Shown here piece by piece: positions 1 through 9,317 of a stretch of 64,000 nucleotides of DNA. A program made the translations under genes and the position numbers. Origin of the DNA: Guptibacillus hwajinpoensis (lineage in GTDB: Bacteria > Bacillota > Bacilli > Bacillales > Bacillaceae_O); assembly GCA_016841765.1 (NCBI GenBank), contig JAENYN010000008.1, positions 38,791 to 102,790 on the forward strand, written 5' to 3'. The first letter of the stretch is position 1. Each line of letters opens with the position of its first letter. Below the pieces are notes generated by a model, which saw only the letters and a program-made list of their open reading frames with translations, was not told the origin of the DNA and searched no databases.

Positions 1-446
1 ACCGAAGCGGTATTGATGATGACTCCGCGTTCGCCGGCGTCATTCGGTTCATTGCCGGCCATTTTTTCAGCGGCGAGGCGGATGACATTGAAGGTGCCGA
101 CGAGATTGACCTGAATCACTTTATTAAAACTGTCCAGGCTGTGCGGGCCCCGCTTCCCCATCGTTTTTTCCGCTACTGCGATACCGGCGCAATTGATGGC
201 CGCATTGACTTTCCCGAATTTCTCCACGGCTTGATCCAGTGCAACGGCTACACTTGATTCATCGTTTACATCCGTTTTAACAAATAGCACCTGTTCGCCG
301 AGTTCGCTCTCAAGTTCCCGGCCTTTTTCTTCTTGAAGATCAAGAATGACCGCTTTTCCTCCGTTTGATACAATTTCCCTTACAGCCGCTTCACCCAGGC
401 CTGATGCTCCGCCTGTCACCACGGCTGTTGTTTCTGCAAGTTTCAC
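1..446 (-). CDS. Short-chain dehydrogenase/reductase, C-terminus cut by window edge
   Basis: The readable part (about 148 residues) begins [20 protein letters not shown], the Rossmann glycine motif TGxxxGxG of classical SDR enzymes, and continues with a D-x-D-V step (KTDVND) and the NCAG motif (INCAGIA). The catalytic Ser-Tyr-Lys part lies beyond the left edge. The sequence is closest in style to 3-hydroxyacyl-CoA dehydrogenases of the HSD10 type, which oxidise 3-hydroxyacyl-CoA with NAD in fatty acid breakdown. That role is inferred from the motif style and from the thiolase gene 31 bases upstream in the same direction. The start is GTG at 446, preceded by a run of six G residues that serves as ribosome binding site. 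Confidence 0.85.
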   Translation of the reverse strand, partial: MKLAETTAVVTGGASGLGEAAVREIVSNGGKAVILDLQEEKGRELESELGEQVLFVKTDVNDESSVAVALDQAVEKFGKVNAAINCAGIAVAEKTMGKRGPHSLDSFNKVIQVNLVGTFNVIRLAAEKMAGNEPNDAGERGVIINTAS

Positions 447-477
447 CTGGCGCCCCCCTTTTTATTTTCCGGTTTTT

Positions 478-1626
478 TTAATCAAGCCGCTCAATAATCG
501 TGGCGTTTGCCATGCCGTGGCCTTCGCACATCGTTTGAAGCCCGTACCTGGCCCCTGTCCGTTCCATCTCATAAATCATCGTCGTCATGAGCCTGGCACC
601 GCTTGCACCCAGGGGATGGCCGAGTGCGATGGCCCCGCCGTTCGGATTTAATTTTTCAGGGTCGGCTCCCGTTTCTTTCAGCCAAGCGAGCGGGACGGAA
701 GCGAATGCTTCATTCACTTCGAAATGGTCGATATCATCAATCGTGAGACCGGCTTTTTTCAGAACCTTTTCCGTAGCCGGGATTGGTCCTGTCAGCATCA
801 TGGTCGGATCTGAACCGACAACCGTTCTTGCGACAATGCGGAAACGCGGTTTCAAGCCCAGTTCTTCAGCCTTCTCACGTGACATGATAAGAATGGCAAC
901 GGCGCCATCGCTGATCTGGCTTGCATTTCCTGCGGTGACACGCCCATCTTCCTTGAAAGCAGGCTTTAGTTCAGCAAGCTTTTCAGGCGTGCTCTTCCGC
1001 GGCCCTTCATCATCTGTCATCGTTACGGTTGAACCGTCGTCAAGCGTGACCTCAAGCGGAACGATTTCCCGTTCGAACCGGCCTTCTTCCCTGGCTTTCA
1101 ATGCCTTCTCATGGCTCTCCACGGCAAAGGCATCCAATTCCTCACGGCTGAAACCCCATTTCTCAGCAATCCGCTCGGCAGATAATCCCTGGTTGATCAT
1201 TTCATACTTTGATGTCAGCTTATCGCTGAACTTGGCCTCACCCATATTTGAAAACATCGGAACCCTTGTCATGTTTTCAACACCTGCCGCAACGACGACA
1301 TCCATATCCCCGCTAATAATTGCCTGGGAAGCAAAATGGACCGCCTGCTGGCTAGATCCGCACTGGCGGTCGATCGTTGTGCCGGGAACTTCAATCGGGA
1401 ATCCGGCAATCAGCGCGGCGACCCTCCCGATATCCGCCGCCTGTTCGCCAACCTGGGAAACACATCCCATAATGACATCTTCCACTTCTGCAGAAGAGAT
1501 TCCGGCTCTTTTTACGACTTCCTTCAAGGCTTCAGCCGCCAGGTCATCCGGGCGGAAATTGGCCAATTTCCCTTTGCGGCGCCCTACCGGTGTCCGCACT
1601 GCTTCTACAATAACCGCTTCTCTCAC
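478..1626 (-). CDS. Acetyl-CoA acyltransferase (thiolase)
   Basis: This 382-residue protein has the usual length of thiolases and all three hallmark regions: the nucleophile cysteine in DRQCGSSQQA near residue 88, the NEAFA motif in the C-terminal half, and the GGAIALGHPLGASGAR and CEGHGMAN motifs that supply the catalytic His and second Cys. Thiolases cleave 3-ketoacyl-CoA to acetyl-CoA plus a shortened acyl-CoA, or run the reverse condensation. The gene is first in an apparent operon with the short-chain dehydrogenase downstream. A FadR-type operator sits just upstream, which favours a degradative, fatty-acid-induced role. The start is GTG at 1626 behind a clear AGGGGAGG site. Which chain length it prefers cannot be told from sequence. 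Confidence 0.93.
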   Translation of the reverse strand: MREAVIVEAVRTPVGRRKGKLANFRPDDLAAEALKEVVKRAGISSAEVEDVIMGCVSQVGEQAADIGRVAALIAGFPIEVPGTTIDRQCGSSQQAVHFASQAIISGDMDVVVAAGVENMTRVPMFSNMGEAKFSDKLTSKYEMINQGLSAERIAEKWGFSREELDAFAVESHEKALKAREEGRFEREIVPLEVTLDDGSTVTMTDDEGPRKSTPEKLAELKPAFKEDGRVTAGNASQISDGAVAILIMSREKAEELGLKPRFRIVARTVVGSDPTMMLTGPIPATEKVLKKAGLTIDDIDHFEVNEAFASVPLAWLKETGADPEKLNPNGGAIALGHPLGASGARLMTTMIYEMERTGARYGLQTMCEGHGMANATIIERLD

Positions 1627-1665
1627 GATATTTCCTCCCCTTTGATAAAACCGTAATCATAAAAA

Positions 1666-1683
1666 TGAATGCGCATTCATTCA
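1666..1683 (-). promoter_or_regulatory. FadR-type operator upstream of thiolase
   Basis: The 18 bases TGAATGCGCATTCATTCA fit the form TGAATG-N6-CATTCA known for the TetR-family fatty acid degradation repressor FadR of Bacillus subtilis. The site also contains a perfect 18-bp palindrome at 1664-1681. It lies directly downstream of the promoter -10 element, where a bound repressor would block transcription start. The identity of the repressor is inferred from the motif; its gene is not in this window. Confidence 0.75.
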
Positions 1684-1694
1684 TCGTCTCCTAA

Positions 1695-1723
1695 ATTTTA
1701 TCAAAGCTGCCCTGAATCAGCAA
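1695..1723 (-). promoter_or_regulatory. Sigma-A promoter of the thiolase operon
   Basis: On the minus strand TTGCTG (1718-1723) and TAAAAT (1695-1700) are separated by exactly 17 bases. The expected start site falls between the -10 element and the FadR-type operator. Confidence 0.7.
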
Positions 1724-1961
1724 CTTGTTTTCTTAATTTTCAGATAGTAGGTGGCATGATTCTTTTATGTGTGGTTGATGGAATGATTCGGCAAAAAAGA
1801 AGCCGGTATTGGCCTGGCGGGCAGAAAGCCGGACGGTGATAAGACAGGGATTGAAATTGGCGGGTGAATGATTGGCGGGATTCAGCCTGATGTGTACATA
1901 CACAAGCTGCGGTCATGCCCGCCTGGCGTGGAAATGCAGGGGCGCGCCAGTCTACAGAAGA

Positions 1962-1988
1962 AACCGGGCGCTGTCACTGCGCCCGGTT
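1962..1988 (-). terminator. Terminator after small membrane protein gene
   Basis: A 10-bp stem AACCGGGCGC / GCGCCCGGTT with a 7-base loop, followed on the minus strand by a T-rich stretch. It lies just past the stop codon at 1994. Confidence 0.75.
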
Positions 1989-1993
1989 CTCTG

Positions 1994-2161
1994 TCACTGG
2001 AAATCAGGTTGGTTTTCCATTTGTTCATCTTCTGGTTCATGAATGGATTCTTGCTGCATTTTTATTGTTTTTTCTGTCATCGTTAACAGCATCGTCTGAA
2101 ATAGCAAGTAAGTGGAAAACAGTATAATGATTCCGCATGCCCACAAAAGCACCTGCATCAT
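1994..2161 (-). CDS. Small single-span membrane protein
   Basis: A 55-residue protein starting MMQVLLWACGIIILFSTYLL. One hydrophobic segment (about residues 3-28) is followed by a charged tail rich in Glu and Gln. The ATG at 2161 is chosen over an upstream in-frame start because GGAGGT lies 7 bases before it. The gene stands alone between its own terminator and a long upstream gap. No family was recognised. Confidence 0.6.
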   Translation of the reverse strand: MMQVLLWACGIIILFSTYLLFQTMLLTMTEKTIKMQQESIHEPEDEQMENQPDFQ

Positions 2162-2446
2162 GATCTCCACCTCCACACCCATTAATAAAATTGCACGGAA
2201 CGATCATCAGGCATTAAAGCGTTCGGCAAAATTCGAGCTAACCTGTCCATTTCGGGAACGAATGAAATAAAATAGTAATATAATCAGGAGATCGGCAGGA
2301 AGGCGTTCTGCGGGTGAATGATCATATATCTATTTTATCAGAAAAATGTATAGCAGGATAAAATAACCAAATTCTTCTTCAATCTTTCTTCTTTTGCTTA
2401 CATATTGCACATAGTATTGGCGTTTTTGTGGGTATATACACCCATG

Positions 2447-2492
2447 GTTGCCTGGCAATTGCGAGGCAATTGCCTCGCAGTTGCCAGGCAAC
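2447..2492. repeat. Palindromic intergenic repeat, copy 1 (TTGCCTGGCAATTGC family)
   Basis: A 46-bp almost perfect palindrome made of outer arms GTTGCCTGGCAA / TTGCCAGGCAAC and an inner palindrome GCGAGGCAATTGCCTCGC (2461-2478). Related elements occur at 5856, 7321, 17849 and 21457, always between genes. Confidence 0.85.
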
Positions 2493-2510
2493 TTCTTTTG
2501 CGTAAGCACG

Positions 2511-2543
2511 AAAAAAAGCGGACCGCATGAGCAGTCCGCTTTT
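2511..2543 (-). terminator. Terminator of pgi
   Basis: A 10-bp stem AAAAGCGGAC / GTCCGCTTTT followed on the minus strand by a run of T. It lies 14 bases past the pgi stop codon. Confidence 0.8.
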
Positions 2544-2556
2544 GGATTGGAAAGGA

Positions 2557-3906
2557 TTATTTGAGCCGTTCTTCGAGTTTTGCTTTTTCTTCTTCGTAGC
2601 CCGGTTTGCCGAGGAGGGCGAACATGTTTTTCTTGTAGGCTTCGACTCCCGGCTGGTCGAATGGGTTGACGCCGAGGAGATAGCCGCTCATGGCGCAGGC
2701 TTTTTCGAAAAAGTAAACGAGATAGCCGAAATGGTATTCGTTTTGTTCAGGAACGTCCACAATCAAGTTCGGCACTTCACCGTCAGTATGGGCAAGCATC
2801 GTTCCCTGGAACGCTTTTTTGTTGACGAAGTCCATGGACTTGCCGGCAAGGTAGTTCAGGCCGTCCAGGTTTTGGTCGTCCTCTTCAATAATGACTTCTT
2901 CCCGCACTTCCCCGACATTCAGGACCGTTTCAAACAAAATCCGGCGCCCTTCCTGGACATACTGGCCGAGGGAGTGCAGATCGGTAGAGAAATTGGCGGA
3001 AGACGGATAGATCCCTTTGAAATCCTTCCCTTCACTTTCGCCGAAGAGCTGCTTCCACCACTCGGAGAAATATTGCAGGGACGGTTCATAGTTGATCAGC
3101 ATTTCGACTGTTTTACCCTTGTTGTACAAGACATTCCTCACTGCCGCATACTGATAGGCAGGGTTGTCCTTAAGCTCGGATGCACTCAAATCTTCGCGCG
3201 CATCAGCAGCACCTTTCATCATTTCTTCAATGTTCGCCCCACTGACAGCAATCGGCAAAAGGCCTACAGCAGTCAGGACAGAATAACGCCCGCCGACATC
3301 ATCCGGAATGACAAACGACTCATATCCTTCTTCGTCAGCAAGCTGCTTTAACGCACCGCGCTGTTTGTCGGTGGTCGCATAAATGCGCTTGCGTGCTTCG
3401 TCCTGGCCGTATTTTTCCTCCAGGAACTTGCGGAAAATACGGAACGCAATCGCCGGTTCAGTCGTCGTGCCTGATTTCGAGATGACATTGACAGATACAT
3501 CTTTTCCTTCTAGCACATCAAACAGGTCCTTCACATAAGTCGAGCTGATATGATTGCCGACAAATATGACCTGCGGCGTTTTACGCTTATCGCTGTCAAG
3601 CATGTTGTAAAAAGAGTGGTTCAAAAACTCAATGGCCGCACGGGCGCCAAGATAAGACCCGCCAATGCCGATGACAACCAGCACATCAGAGTCGGACTTG
3701 ATTTTTTCCGCTGACTTCTGGATGCGCGAAAATTCTTCTTTATCATAATCAACCGGAAGATCGACCCAGCCGAGAAAGTCATTCCCTGCCCCGGTTTTTT
3801 CATGGATGGCATGATGGGCAACCTTTACCATGTCCTCCAAATATGTAACTTCATGCTCGCCGAAGAAAGGGAGAGCCTTTGAATAATCGAATGATACTCG
3901 TTTCAT
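2557..3906 (-). CDS. pgi: Glucose-6-phosphate isomerase
   Basis: The 449-residue protein matches the shorter Firmicutes form of the enzyme, which interconverts glucose-6-phosphate and fructose-6-phosphate in the cytoplasm. Visible signatures are [13 protein letters not shown] (sugar-phosphate binding), [16 protein letters not shown] (the first SIS-domain phosphate-binding loop) and the family signature ending [16 protein letters not shown]. The ATG at 3906 has GGAGG 8 bases upstream. It is a single-gene unit with its own terminator. Its position next to the glycerate and glycoside genes fits disposal of glucose phosphate from that block, but pgi is also a housekeeping gene found in the yug region of Bacillus subtilis. 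Confidence 0.97.
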   Translation of the reverse strand: MKRVSFDYSKALPFFGEHEVTYLEDMVKVAHHAIHEKTGAGNDFLGWVDLPVDYDKEEFSRIQKSAEKIKSDSDVLVVIGIGGSYLGARAAIEFLNHSFYNMLDSDKRKTPQVIFVGNHISSTYVKDLFDVLEGKDVSVNVISKSGTTTEPAIAFRIFRKFLEEKYGQDEARKRIYATTDKQRGALKQLADEEGYESFVIPDDVGGRYSVLTAVGLLPIAVSGANIEEMMKGAADAREDLSASELKDNPAYQYAAVRNVLYNKGKTVEMLINYEPSLQYFSEWWKQLFGESEGKDFKGIYPSSANFSTDLHSLGQYVQEGRRILFETVLNVGEVREEVIIEEDDQNLDGLNYLAGKSMDFVNKKAFQGTMLAHTDGEVPNLIVDVPEQNEYHFGYLVYFFEKACAMSGYLLGVNPFDQPGVEAYKKNMFALLGKPGYEEEKAKLEERLK

Positions 3907-4094
3907 TTATTGTGTCCTCCAATCATTTTGGATGTCTCTTTTCACTTTAGCGGAACAACTTGCCTAAATCAAGAAACACCCCGATTTGTAAGCGCACACA
4001 TTTCAACATGCAGCTATAGGTTCATTTTTTTGTAACGAAATCGGGGGATTCCAGGCATCAGGAGGGCGAATGACTGAATTTTTTGAGAGTCGCA

Positions 4095-4562
4095 TCAATC
4101 CCAGCAATTGAAAATGACATCACCAATTGTTTTCGGATTGTAGTACTTCACCTGCTCCCTGACGGACTCGATATCACGGAGCTGCGGCTGGTTTTTGAGA
4201 ATGAAGGGCTCTTCAAGGTCATCCGTCGTCAACACAAGATAATCATGGCAAAATGCATTGCTCAGCTCAGGCTGGTCGATGAAATTTAGCCGGTATCCCG
4301 ACCCAAGCTGCCCGAATGAGTCATAATCCGCAAATGCCATCACCGGGTTGTACGCATTCAGCACAGCAAAAACCGATTTTTCACCCATTATAAATTCAAC
4401 TGCATGAAAATTGCCCCATACCTTTTTATATTCTCTCGCTTCTATCCCCTTTTCAGCAGCAACCGACTTGCACTTTTCAATAAAAGCACCTTTGTCGGTT
4501 TGCGGGCGTTCCGGTTCGTTGGGGTATTTATACCCCCCTGTTATTCCATAGGCTAATATCAT
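4095..4562 (-). CDS. Conserved-looking cytoplasmic protein of unknown function
   Basis: A 155-residue protein without signal peptide or membrane segment, starting MILAYGITGGYKYPNEPERP. It is rich in aromatic residues and ends FNCWD. The ATG at 4562 is preferred to a TTG two codons upstream because GGGAGGG is spaced 8 bases before it. It is a single gene between pgi and glycerate kinase, all on the minus strand. I do not recognise the family. Confidence 0.7.
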   Translation of the reverse strand: MILAYGITGGYKYPNEPERPQTDKGAFIEKCKSVAAEKGIEAREYKKVWGNFHAVEFIMGEKSVFAVLNAYNPVMAFADYDSFGQLGSGYRLNFIDQPELSNAFCHDYLVLTTDDLEEPFILKNQPQLRDIESVREQVKYYNPKTIGDVIFNCWD

Positions 4563-4624
4563 GGCCAAATCCCTCCCGAGTAATTCCTCTCTGTTGCCCT
4601 TTTCTTTTATTATCGCCTAACTAT

Positions 4625-4660
4625 GCAAAAAAAGAAGAGGTTTCCGCCCCTTCTTTTTAG
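4625..4660 (-). terminator. Terminator after glycerate kinase
   Basis: Stem AAGAAGGGG / CCTCTTCTT with loop CGGAAA followed on the minus strand by seven T. It is T-rich on both sides, so it may also stop transcription from the other direction. Confidence 0.65.
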
Positions 4661-4702
4661 ACAAAAGATGAATTCAACAGATCGTTTACCCCGTATAGTC
4701 GT

Positions 4703-5830
4703 TTACCTGCACCAAACTTTGGCGATGTTCCGCGAAACCCTCTCTGTGTTCGTTTCCGCGTTTTCAAACGCTTCCGCCAGGGATACAGGGCCAGGCACAA
4801 TGGAGAACAATGCATCAATGCCATGGTCAAACACGACATCAGCATCAGGGCCGGCAAAACCCGCAATGGCTATCACCGGAATGTCATATTTCTTTGCCAC
4901 AGCTGCAACACCGATCGGCGTTTTGCCGTAAATCGTCTGGCTGTCGATTTTGCCTTCGCCGGTAATGACGAGATCTGCGCCGCTCACTTTGTCCTCAAGA
5001 CCGGATGCTTCAATGACAATGTCGATGCCTGGCCTCAATTCAGCTGAAAGGAAAGCAAGAAGGCCCGCTCCAAGCCCGCCGGCTGCCCCCGCACCGGGTA
5101 TTGTTTCAATGTCTTTGCCGAGATCCCGCTGAATGATTCCCGCATAATGGCCAAGATTTTGGTCAAGGGTCCGGACCATTTCAGGCGTAGCCCCTTTTTG
5201 CGGGCCGAATACCGCCGAAGCGCCTTTTTCGCCTGTAAGCGGATTGTTCACGTCACAGGCGATCATGAAGGAAACACTTTTCAACCTGTCGTCCACCTGG
5301 CTGATATCTATACGCTCCAGATTCGCAAGGGAACCGCCGCCCGGCTGCAAATCCGTACCGCTTTTATCCAAAAGCCTGGCTCCAAGCGCCTGTGCCATGC
5401 CGGCACCGCCGTCATTTGTGGCACTGCCGCCGATTCCGATAATGATATTTTCCGCTCCTTCTTCAACAGCGGCAAGAATGAGTTCACCTGTGCCTTTCGT
5501 TGTCGTGACAAGCGGATTGCGTTCCTCAGCAGGTACCAGATGAAGCCCGGAAGCAGCTGCCATTTCGATGACAGTCGTTTTGCCATCGCCTAAAATGCCG
5601 TAAAAAGCATCAACCTGCGTTCCAAGCGGCCCTGTGACTGACCGTTTTCGTATCGAACCATTCGTTGCATCAACGAGTGACTGAACGGTCCCTTCACCAC
5701 CGTCAGCCATCGGCACTTTAACAAATTCCCCGTCCGGCAGAACCTGCTTCCAGCCTCTTTCAATCGCATCTGCTGCTTGCAGCGCCGTCATGCTTTCCTT
5801 GAATGAATCGGGTGCAATCACTATTTTCAT
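4703..5830 (-). CDS. glxK: Glycerate kinase
   Basis: A 375-residue protein of the GlxK/GarK glycerate kinase family, which phosphorylates D-glycerate with ATP to a phosphoglycerate. Family features are the start MKIVIAPDSFKESMTALQAA, the MADGGEGTV motif, IGIGGSATNDGGAGMAQALG and VITGEGKIDSQT. The ATG at 5830 follows GGAG by 9 bases; the codon before it, TTG, is less likely. A GntP-family permease is encoded just upstream in the same direction, an arrangement common for glycerate uptake genes. Whether the product is 2- or 3-phosphoglycerate cannot be told from sequence. Confidence 0.95.
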   Translation of the reverse strand: MKIVIAPDSFKESMTALQAADAIERGWKQVLPDGEFVKVPMADGGEGTVQSLVDATNGSIRKRSVTGPLGTQVDAFYGILGDGKTTVIEMAAASGLHLVPAEERNPLVTTTKGTGELILAAVEEGAENIIIGIGGSATNDGGAGMAQALGARLLDKSGTDLQPGGGSLANLERIDISQVDDRLKSVSFMIACDVNNPLTGEKGASAVFGPQKGATPEMVRTLDQNLGHYAGIIQRDLGKDIETIPGAGAAGGLGAGLLAFLSAELRPGIDIVIEASGLEDKVSGADLVITGEGKIDSQTIYGKTPIGVAAVAKKYDIPVIAIAGFAGPDADVVFDHGIDALFSIVPGPVSLAEAFENAETNTERVSRNIAKVWCR

Positions 5831-5855
5831 CAATTTTCACTCCAATTTTGGTATG

Positions 5856-5888
5856 GTGCCAGGGAAGTGCCTGGCAATTGCCTGGCAC
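5856..5888. repeat. Palindromic intergenic repeat, copy 2
   Basis: Arms GTGCCAGG (5856-5863) and CCTGGCAC (5881-5888) flank the core GTGCCTGGCAATTG shared with the other copies. It lies between the permease stop and the glycerate kinase start, within the probable operon. Confidence 0.75.
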
Positions 5889-5897
5889 GTGAAACGA

Positions 5898-7166
5898 TTA
5901 ACCGAAGAAGCCAAATACGCCGTAAAGAAGGGTGGAGATGACAGCAAGTGTCAAACCGACAAGAGATTCGTACGGAATCAGCTTGAGCCGTTCTTTCAGC
6001 TGCATGAATACACTTCCGCCCGTTGCGTGGAAGAAGCTTCCGTGCGGCAGGTGATCGAATACGGTTGCACCCGCATGGATCATGGCAGCGCCGGCAAGGC
6101 TGGAAACACCCAATTCTAGAATGGTCGAGCTGAAGACATTACTTGCTACAACGGTTCCTGCGGTTGTGGATGCAGTTGCCATCGACATGAAAGCACCGGA
6201 TACAGGGGCAAGCACGTAAGCAGGAAGCCCTGAAGCGCTGAGTGCATTAATGACAACATCTTTCAAGCCGGAGTTGGCGATGATGCCTGCAAGCGTACCG
6301 GTTCCAAGAAGCATGATTGCGACACCGGACATTTTTGACAGCCCGACAACGGCATAGTCATTGACCCGTTTGCCATGCCCCATGACAAGTGCGCCGATAA
6401 GGCCCCCGACTGGAAGGGCGATCATCGGATCAACAACGATATCGAATAACGGCCTGAGAGCAAGCAGCACAATTGCGACAAGCGGGGCTGTAATCGCTCC
6501 CAAAAAGAACGGCAGTTTATCATGCTTTGTTGTTGTCAGTTCCTCAGCTGTGACAAATGTTCCTTTTGTTGAAAGCCTCTTTGCAATAAAGTATGTGACA
6601 GTCACACCGAAAATCGCCGGAATGATGCCAGCAGCCATCACAGTCGTAAGTGGAAGATCGAAGGCATCCGCGGCAGCAATCGCATTCGGGTTCGGCGACA
6701 TGATATTACCGGCTTTTCCGCCACCGATCATCGCGATCAAAATACCTGTTTTAGACAGGCCGGCACGATTTGCGACAGCTAACGCAATCGGCGCGGTTGT
6801 AATGACGGCAACATCGACAAAGACACCGACAGCCGTCAAAATCATCGTCGCAAGCGCCAGAGCAAGAAGCGCCTTCGTTTCCCCGAGCTTGTTAATAATC
6901 GTTTCGGCAATGACAGAAGCAGCACCGGATTCGATCAGCACCCCGGCAAGGACACCGGCTGCCATGATGCGGAGCACCGCTGGGATGATTCCCTTGGCAC
7001 CTTCCATCATTAACGTAACGGTATCAGTCAAACCCGCTCCGCCGATCAAACCGCCAATCAAAGCACCGGCAATCATGCCGTATGCAGGCGAGACCCGTTT
7101 CAAAATAAGAAAAATTGCAATGACAAGTGCGGCCACCGCACCGAAGGCTGTTACTTGAATGTCCAT
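5898..7166 (-). CDS. GntP-family permease (probable glycerate or gluconate transporter)
   Basis: A 422-residue polytopic membrane protein of the GntP/GluP (gluconate:H+ symporter) family, with about 12 hydrophobic segments. It carries the family features GGGKAGNIMSPNPNAIAAAD in the middle and SGAFMSMATASTTAGTVVAS followed by HAGATVFDHLPHGSFFHATG near the C-terminus. The ATG at 7166 follows GGGGGT by 8 bases. Glycerate kinase follows 67 bases downstream, which points to glycerate as substrate; gluconate or another sugar acid remains possible. A close paralogue of equal length lies at 16498-17766, next to a CdaR-type regulator. Confidence 0.9.
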   Translation of the reverse strand: MDIQVTAFGAVAALVIAIFLILKRVSPAYGMIAGALIGGLIGGAGLTDTVTLMMEGAKGIIPAVLRIMAAGVLAGVLIESGAASVIAETIINKLGETKALLALALATMILTAVGVFVDVAVITTAPIALAVANRAGLSKTGILIAMIGGGKAGNIMSPNPNAIAAADAFDLPLTTVMAAGIIPAIFGVTVTYFIAKRLSTKGTFVTAEELTTTKHDKLPFFLGAITAPLVAIVLLALRPLFDIVVDPMIALPVGGLIGALVMGHGKRVNDYAVVGLSKMSGVAIMLLGTGTLAGIIANSGLKDVVINALSASGLPAYVLAPVSGAFMSMATASTTAGTVVASNVFSSTILELGVSSLAGAAMIHAGATVFDHLPHGSFFHATGGSVFMQLKERLKLIPYESLVGLTLAVISTLLYGVFGFFG

Positions 7167-7320
7167 ATGATGTTACCCCCAATGATGATTGTAACCCCTA
7201 TTATAGTCACTGATTAAAACGGTTACATTGGGATAACAAACAAAAAATCACACAAATTTTTATGCTTTTTTGTTCTGATAACCAAATTTTGTTACGTTCG
7301 GGACTTTACATTACCACTTA

Positions 7321-7355
7321 GTTGCCAGGGAATTGCCTGGCAATTCCCTGGCAAC
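7321..7355. repeat. Palindromic intergenic repeat, copy 3
   Basis: A 35-bp palindrome with arms GTTGCCAGGGAATTG / CAATTCCCTGGCAAC, broken only at its centre. It lies between the permease genes and is immediately followed by a terminator hairpin. Confidence 0.85.
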
Positions 7356-7356
7356 A

Positions 7357-7394
7357 CAGAAAAGAAGAGAGCCGAGCGGACCTCTTCTTTTCTG
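7357..7394 (-). terminator. Terminator of the ABC importer genes
   Basis: A perfect 13-bp stem CAGAAAAGAAGAG / CTCTTCTTTTCTG closes a 12-base loop. It lies 24 bases past the last permease gene. Confidence 0.75.
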
Positions 7395-7417
7395 CCACTT
7401 CATATAAAGTTATTAGC

Positions 7418-8242
7418 TTACCCTTTAACCGCTCCATCCATGATTCCTTTGATGAAGTATCGCTGCAGCACGATGAACAGGACGACGACCGGAACGATGG
7501 TCAGAGCATTGGCTGCAAGGATTTGCGACCATGGGATCGCGACACTTTCATTGGACAGCATTGCCAGCTTGAGCGGCAAAGTGTACTTATCTGCACTTTG
7601 CAAGAGCACAAGCGGCATCGTGAATGAGTTCCAGTTGTTTACGAATTCAATGATGACCAGCGTTGTCAGTGCTGGTTTGATTAACGGAACAACCAACTGG
7701 AAAAAGATTCTGAATTCACCGGCGCCATCTATCCTGGCCGCTTCGATAAGCTCATCCGGAATATCATCAATGTATTGTTTCATGAAGAAAATCCCGAATA
7801 CCGTTACGGCAAATGGCAATACCAAACTGATTAATGAATCATACATGCCGAGTTTAATGATGATAAAGTACAGCGGCAGCAGCAAGGCGGGCGGCGGCAC
7901 TGTCATGGTGCCAACGAGAATCATAAACAGGAAGTTCTTGCCCAAAATCCGCTTTTTCGAAAGAGCGTATCCTGCCATTGTCGCAAAAAAGGTGATCAAA
8001 ATCGTTGCAGAAACCGACACAATGATGGAGTTCATGAATGTTTGTGTGAAATCCAGTCTGTCCCAGATATTGGGGAAGTTTGACCATTCCCAATGTTCCG
8101 GCCAAAAAGTCGGCGGAAACGTTGTGATTTCCCGATCCGTTTTTACACTGGATACGAGAAGCCAGTATAGCGGGAGCATAAACACAAACATGAGAACCCA
8201 CATAATCGCCTGCAATCCATATTTTTGTCTTTTGTTCTCCAT
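7418..8242 (-). CDS. ABC sugar transporter permease, MalG type
   Basis: A 274-residue integral membrane protein with six hydrophobic segments and the EAA loop ELIEAARIDGAGEFRIFFQL that docks to the ATPase. It ends with the GAVKG tail typical of MalG-type permeases. The ATG at 8242 follows GGAGGT by 7 bases; a longer reading frame upstream lacks a ribosome site. It is the last gene of the unit binding protein, MalF-type permease, MalG-type permease. No ATPase is encoded nearby, so the importer presumably uses a shared one such as MsmX, as is common in Bacilli. The layout matches the E. coli ycjNOP transporter that lies with ycjM. Confidence 0.92.
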   Translation of the reverse strand: MENKRQKYGLQAIMWVLMFVFMLPLYWLLVSSVKTDREITTFPPTFWPEHWEWSNFPNIWDRLDFTQTFMNSIIVSVSATILITFFATMAGYALSKKRILGKNFLFMILVGTMTVPPPALLLPLYFIIIKLGMYDSLISLVLPFAVTVFGIFFMKQYIDDIPDELIEAARIDGAGEFRIFFQLVVPLIKPALTTLVIIEFVNNWNSFTMPLVLLQSADKYTLPLKLAMLSNESVAIPWSQILAANALTIVPVVVLFIVLQRYFIKGIMDGAVKG

Positions 8243-8255
8243 TGAAGGCACCTCC

Positions 8256-9215
8256 TTACCCCAATTTCTTATCGACATACCGTTTCTGGATGACGGTGAT
8301 CGCAATGACTATAAAGAACAGGATATACGACATTGCTGAAGCTGTTCCGATTCGGTAGAACTTGAAGGCTTCGTTATAGATGAGGAATGGTACTGTTGTC
8401 GTTGAATCCCCCGGTCCGCCTCCAGTCATGACATAGATCTCCTGGAAAATCTTCAGTGTATCGATCATCAGCAAAACACTGACGACAAGAGTAATCCGGC
8501 CGAGCAGCGGCCACGTGATATGCCAGAACTTTTTAAATGGTGTCGCTCCGTCAATATCAGCTGATTCGTATAAGCTGTGAGGGATATTTTGCAATCCGGC
8601 CAGATAAATCAGCATAAAATAACCGATTTTTTTCCATGCGCTCATTATCGCGATGACTGGCATGGCAAGCAATGAATTTGACAGCCAGTTAGGGCCGTCA
8701 ATATTGAAGCGATAGAGAACGGCATTGATCATGCCCTGGTCACCATTGAACATGAACATGAAGATCAAACTGGCACTTACGATGGAAATGATATATGGGA
8801 TAAAGAGCACAGTCCGGAAAAAGTTCACGCCGCCCATTTGCCGGTTGAGCAAAATGGCAAGAAGCGCTGAGGCCATTAATGTGATGGGGATATAAATGAT
8901 CCCGAAATACAATGTATTCACAAGCGATTTAATGAACAGATCATTTTGAAAGACGTGGATATACTGACTGAGTCCGACGAATTCACCGGGAATTTCAAAT
9001 AGTCCGGAGTTTCTCATTGCCAGCGGCTGAATGTCTTTGAAACTGACAATGAACGCCCAAATGATCGGGTAGATCAAAAAGAGTGTAAGGATTACCATGG
9101 CAGGTGTTAAAAATGCATAACCTGACCAATCTATTTTTCCCAGCGGATTTATTCTGGGGGGTTTGGCTGCAACATAGCTGCCTGTCTCTTTTTTCTTCTT
9201 GGAAAGGGAGATCAT
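8256..9215 (-). CDS. ABC sugar transporter permease, MalF type
   Basis: A 319-residue protein with about six membrane spans and the EAA loop SLYESADIDGATPFKKFWHI. The positively charged N-terminus (SKKKKE) should stay in the cytoplasm. The ATG at 9215 follows AGGTGG by 8 bases. The MalG-type partner starts 13 bases after its stop, indicating co-transcription. Together the two permeases form the channel for a small oligosaccharide or glycoside. Confidence 0.92.
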   Translation of the reverse strand: MISLSKKKKETGSYVAAKPPRINPLGKIDWSGYAFLTPAMVILTLFLIYPIIWAFIVSFKDIQPLAMRNSGLFEIPGEFVGLSQYIHVFQNDLFIKSLVNTLYFGIIYIPITLMASALLAILLNRQMGGVNFFRTVLFIPYIISIVSASLIFMFMFNGDQGMINAVLYRFNIDGPNWLSNSLLAMPVIAIMSAWKKIGYFMLIYLAGLQNIPHSLYESADIDGATPFKKFWHITWPLLGRITLVVSVLLMIDTLKIFQEIYVMTGGGPGDSTTTVPFLIYNEAFKFYRIGTASAMSYILFFIVIAITVIQKRYVDKKLG

Positions 9216-9286
9216 GTAGAACACCACCTTAGTATAGGAAGGGCGGCCTTTAAAAAAGGCTGCGGCTTCAAGATAGCAGGGAAACG

Positions 9287-9308
9287 GGTGCGGGCGGAAG
9301 CCCGCACC
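9287..9308 (-). promoter_or_regulatory. Stem-loop between binding protein and permease genes
   Basis: An 8-bp GC-rich stem GGTGCGGG / CCCGCACC with a 6-base loop, without a following T run. Such hairpins after a solute-binding protein gene often protect the upstream message or reduce readthrough, so that more binding protein than permease is made. That role is inferred. Confidence 0.5.
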
Positions 9309-9317
9309 TCTTTCCCA

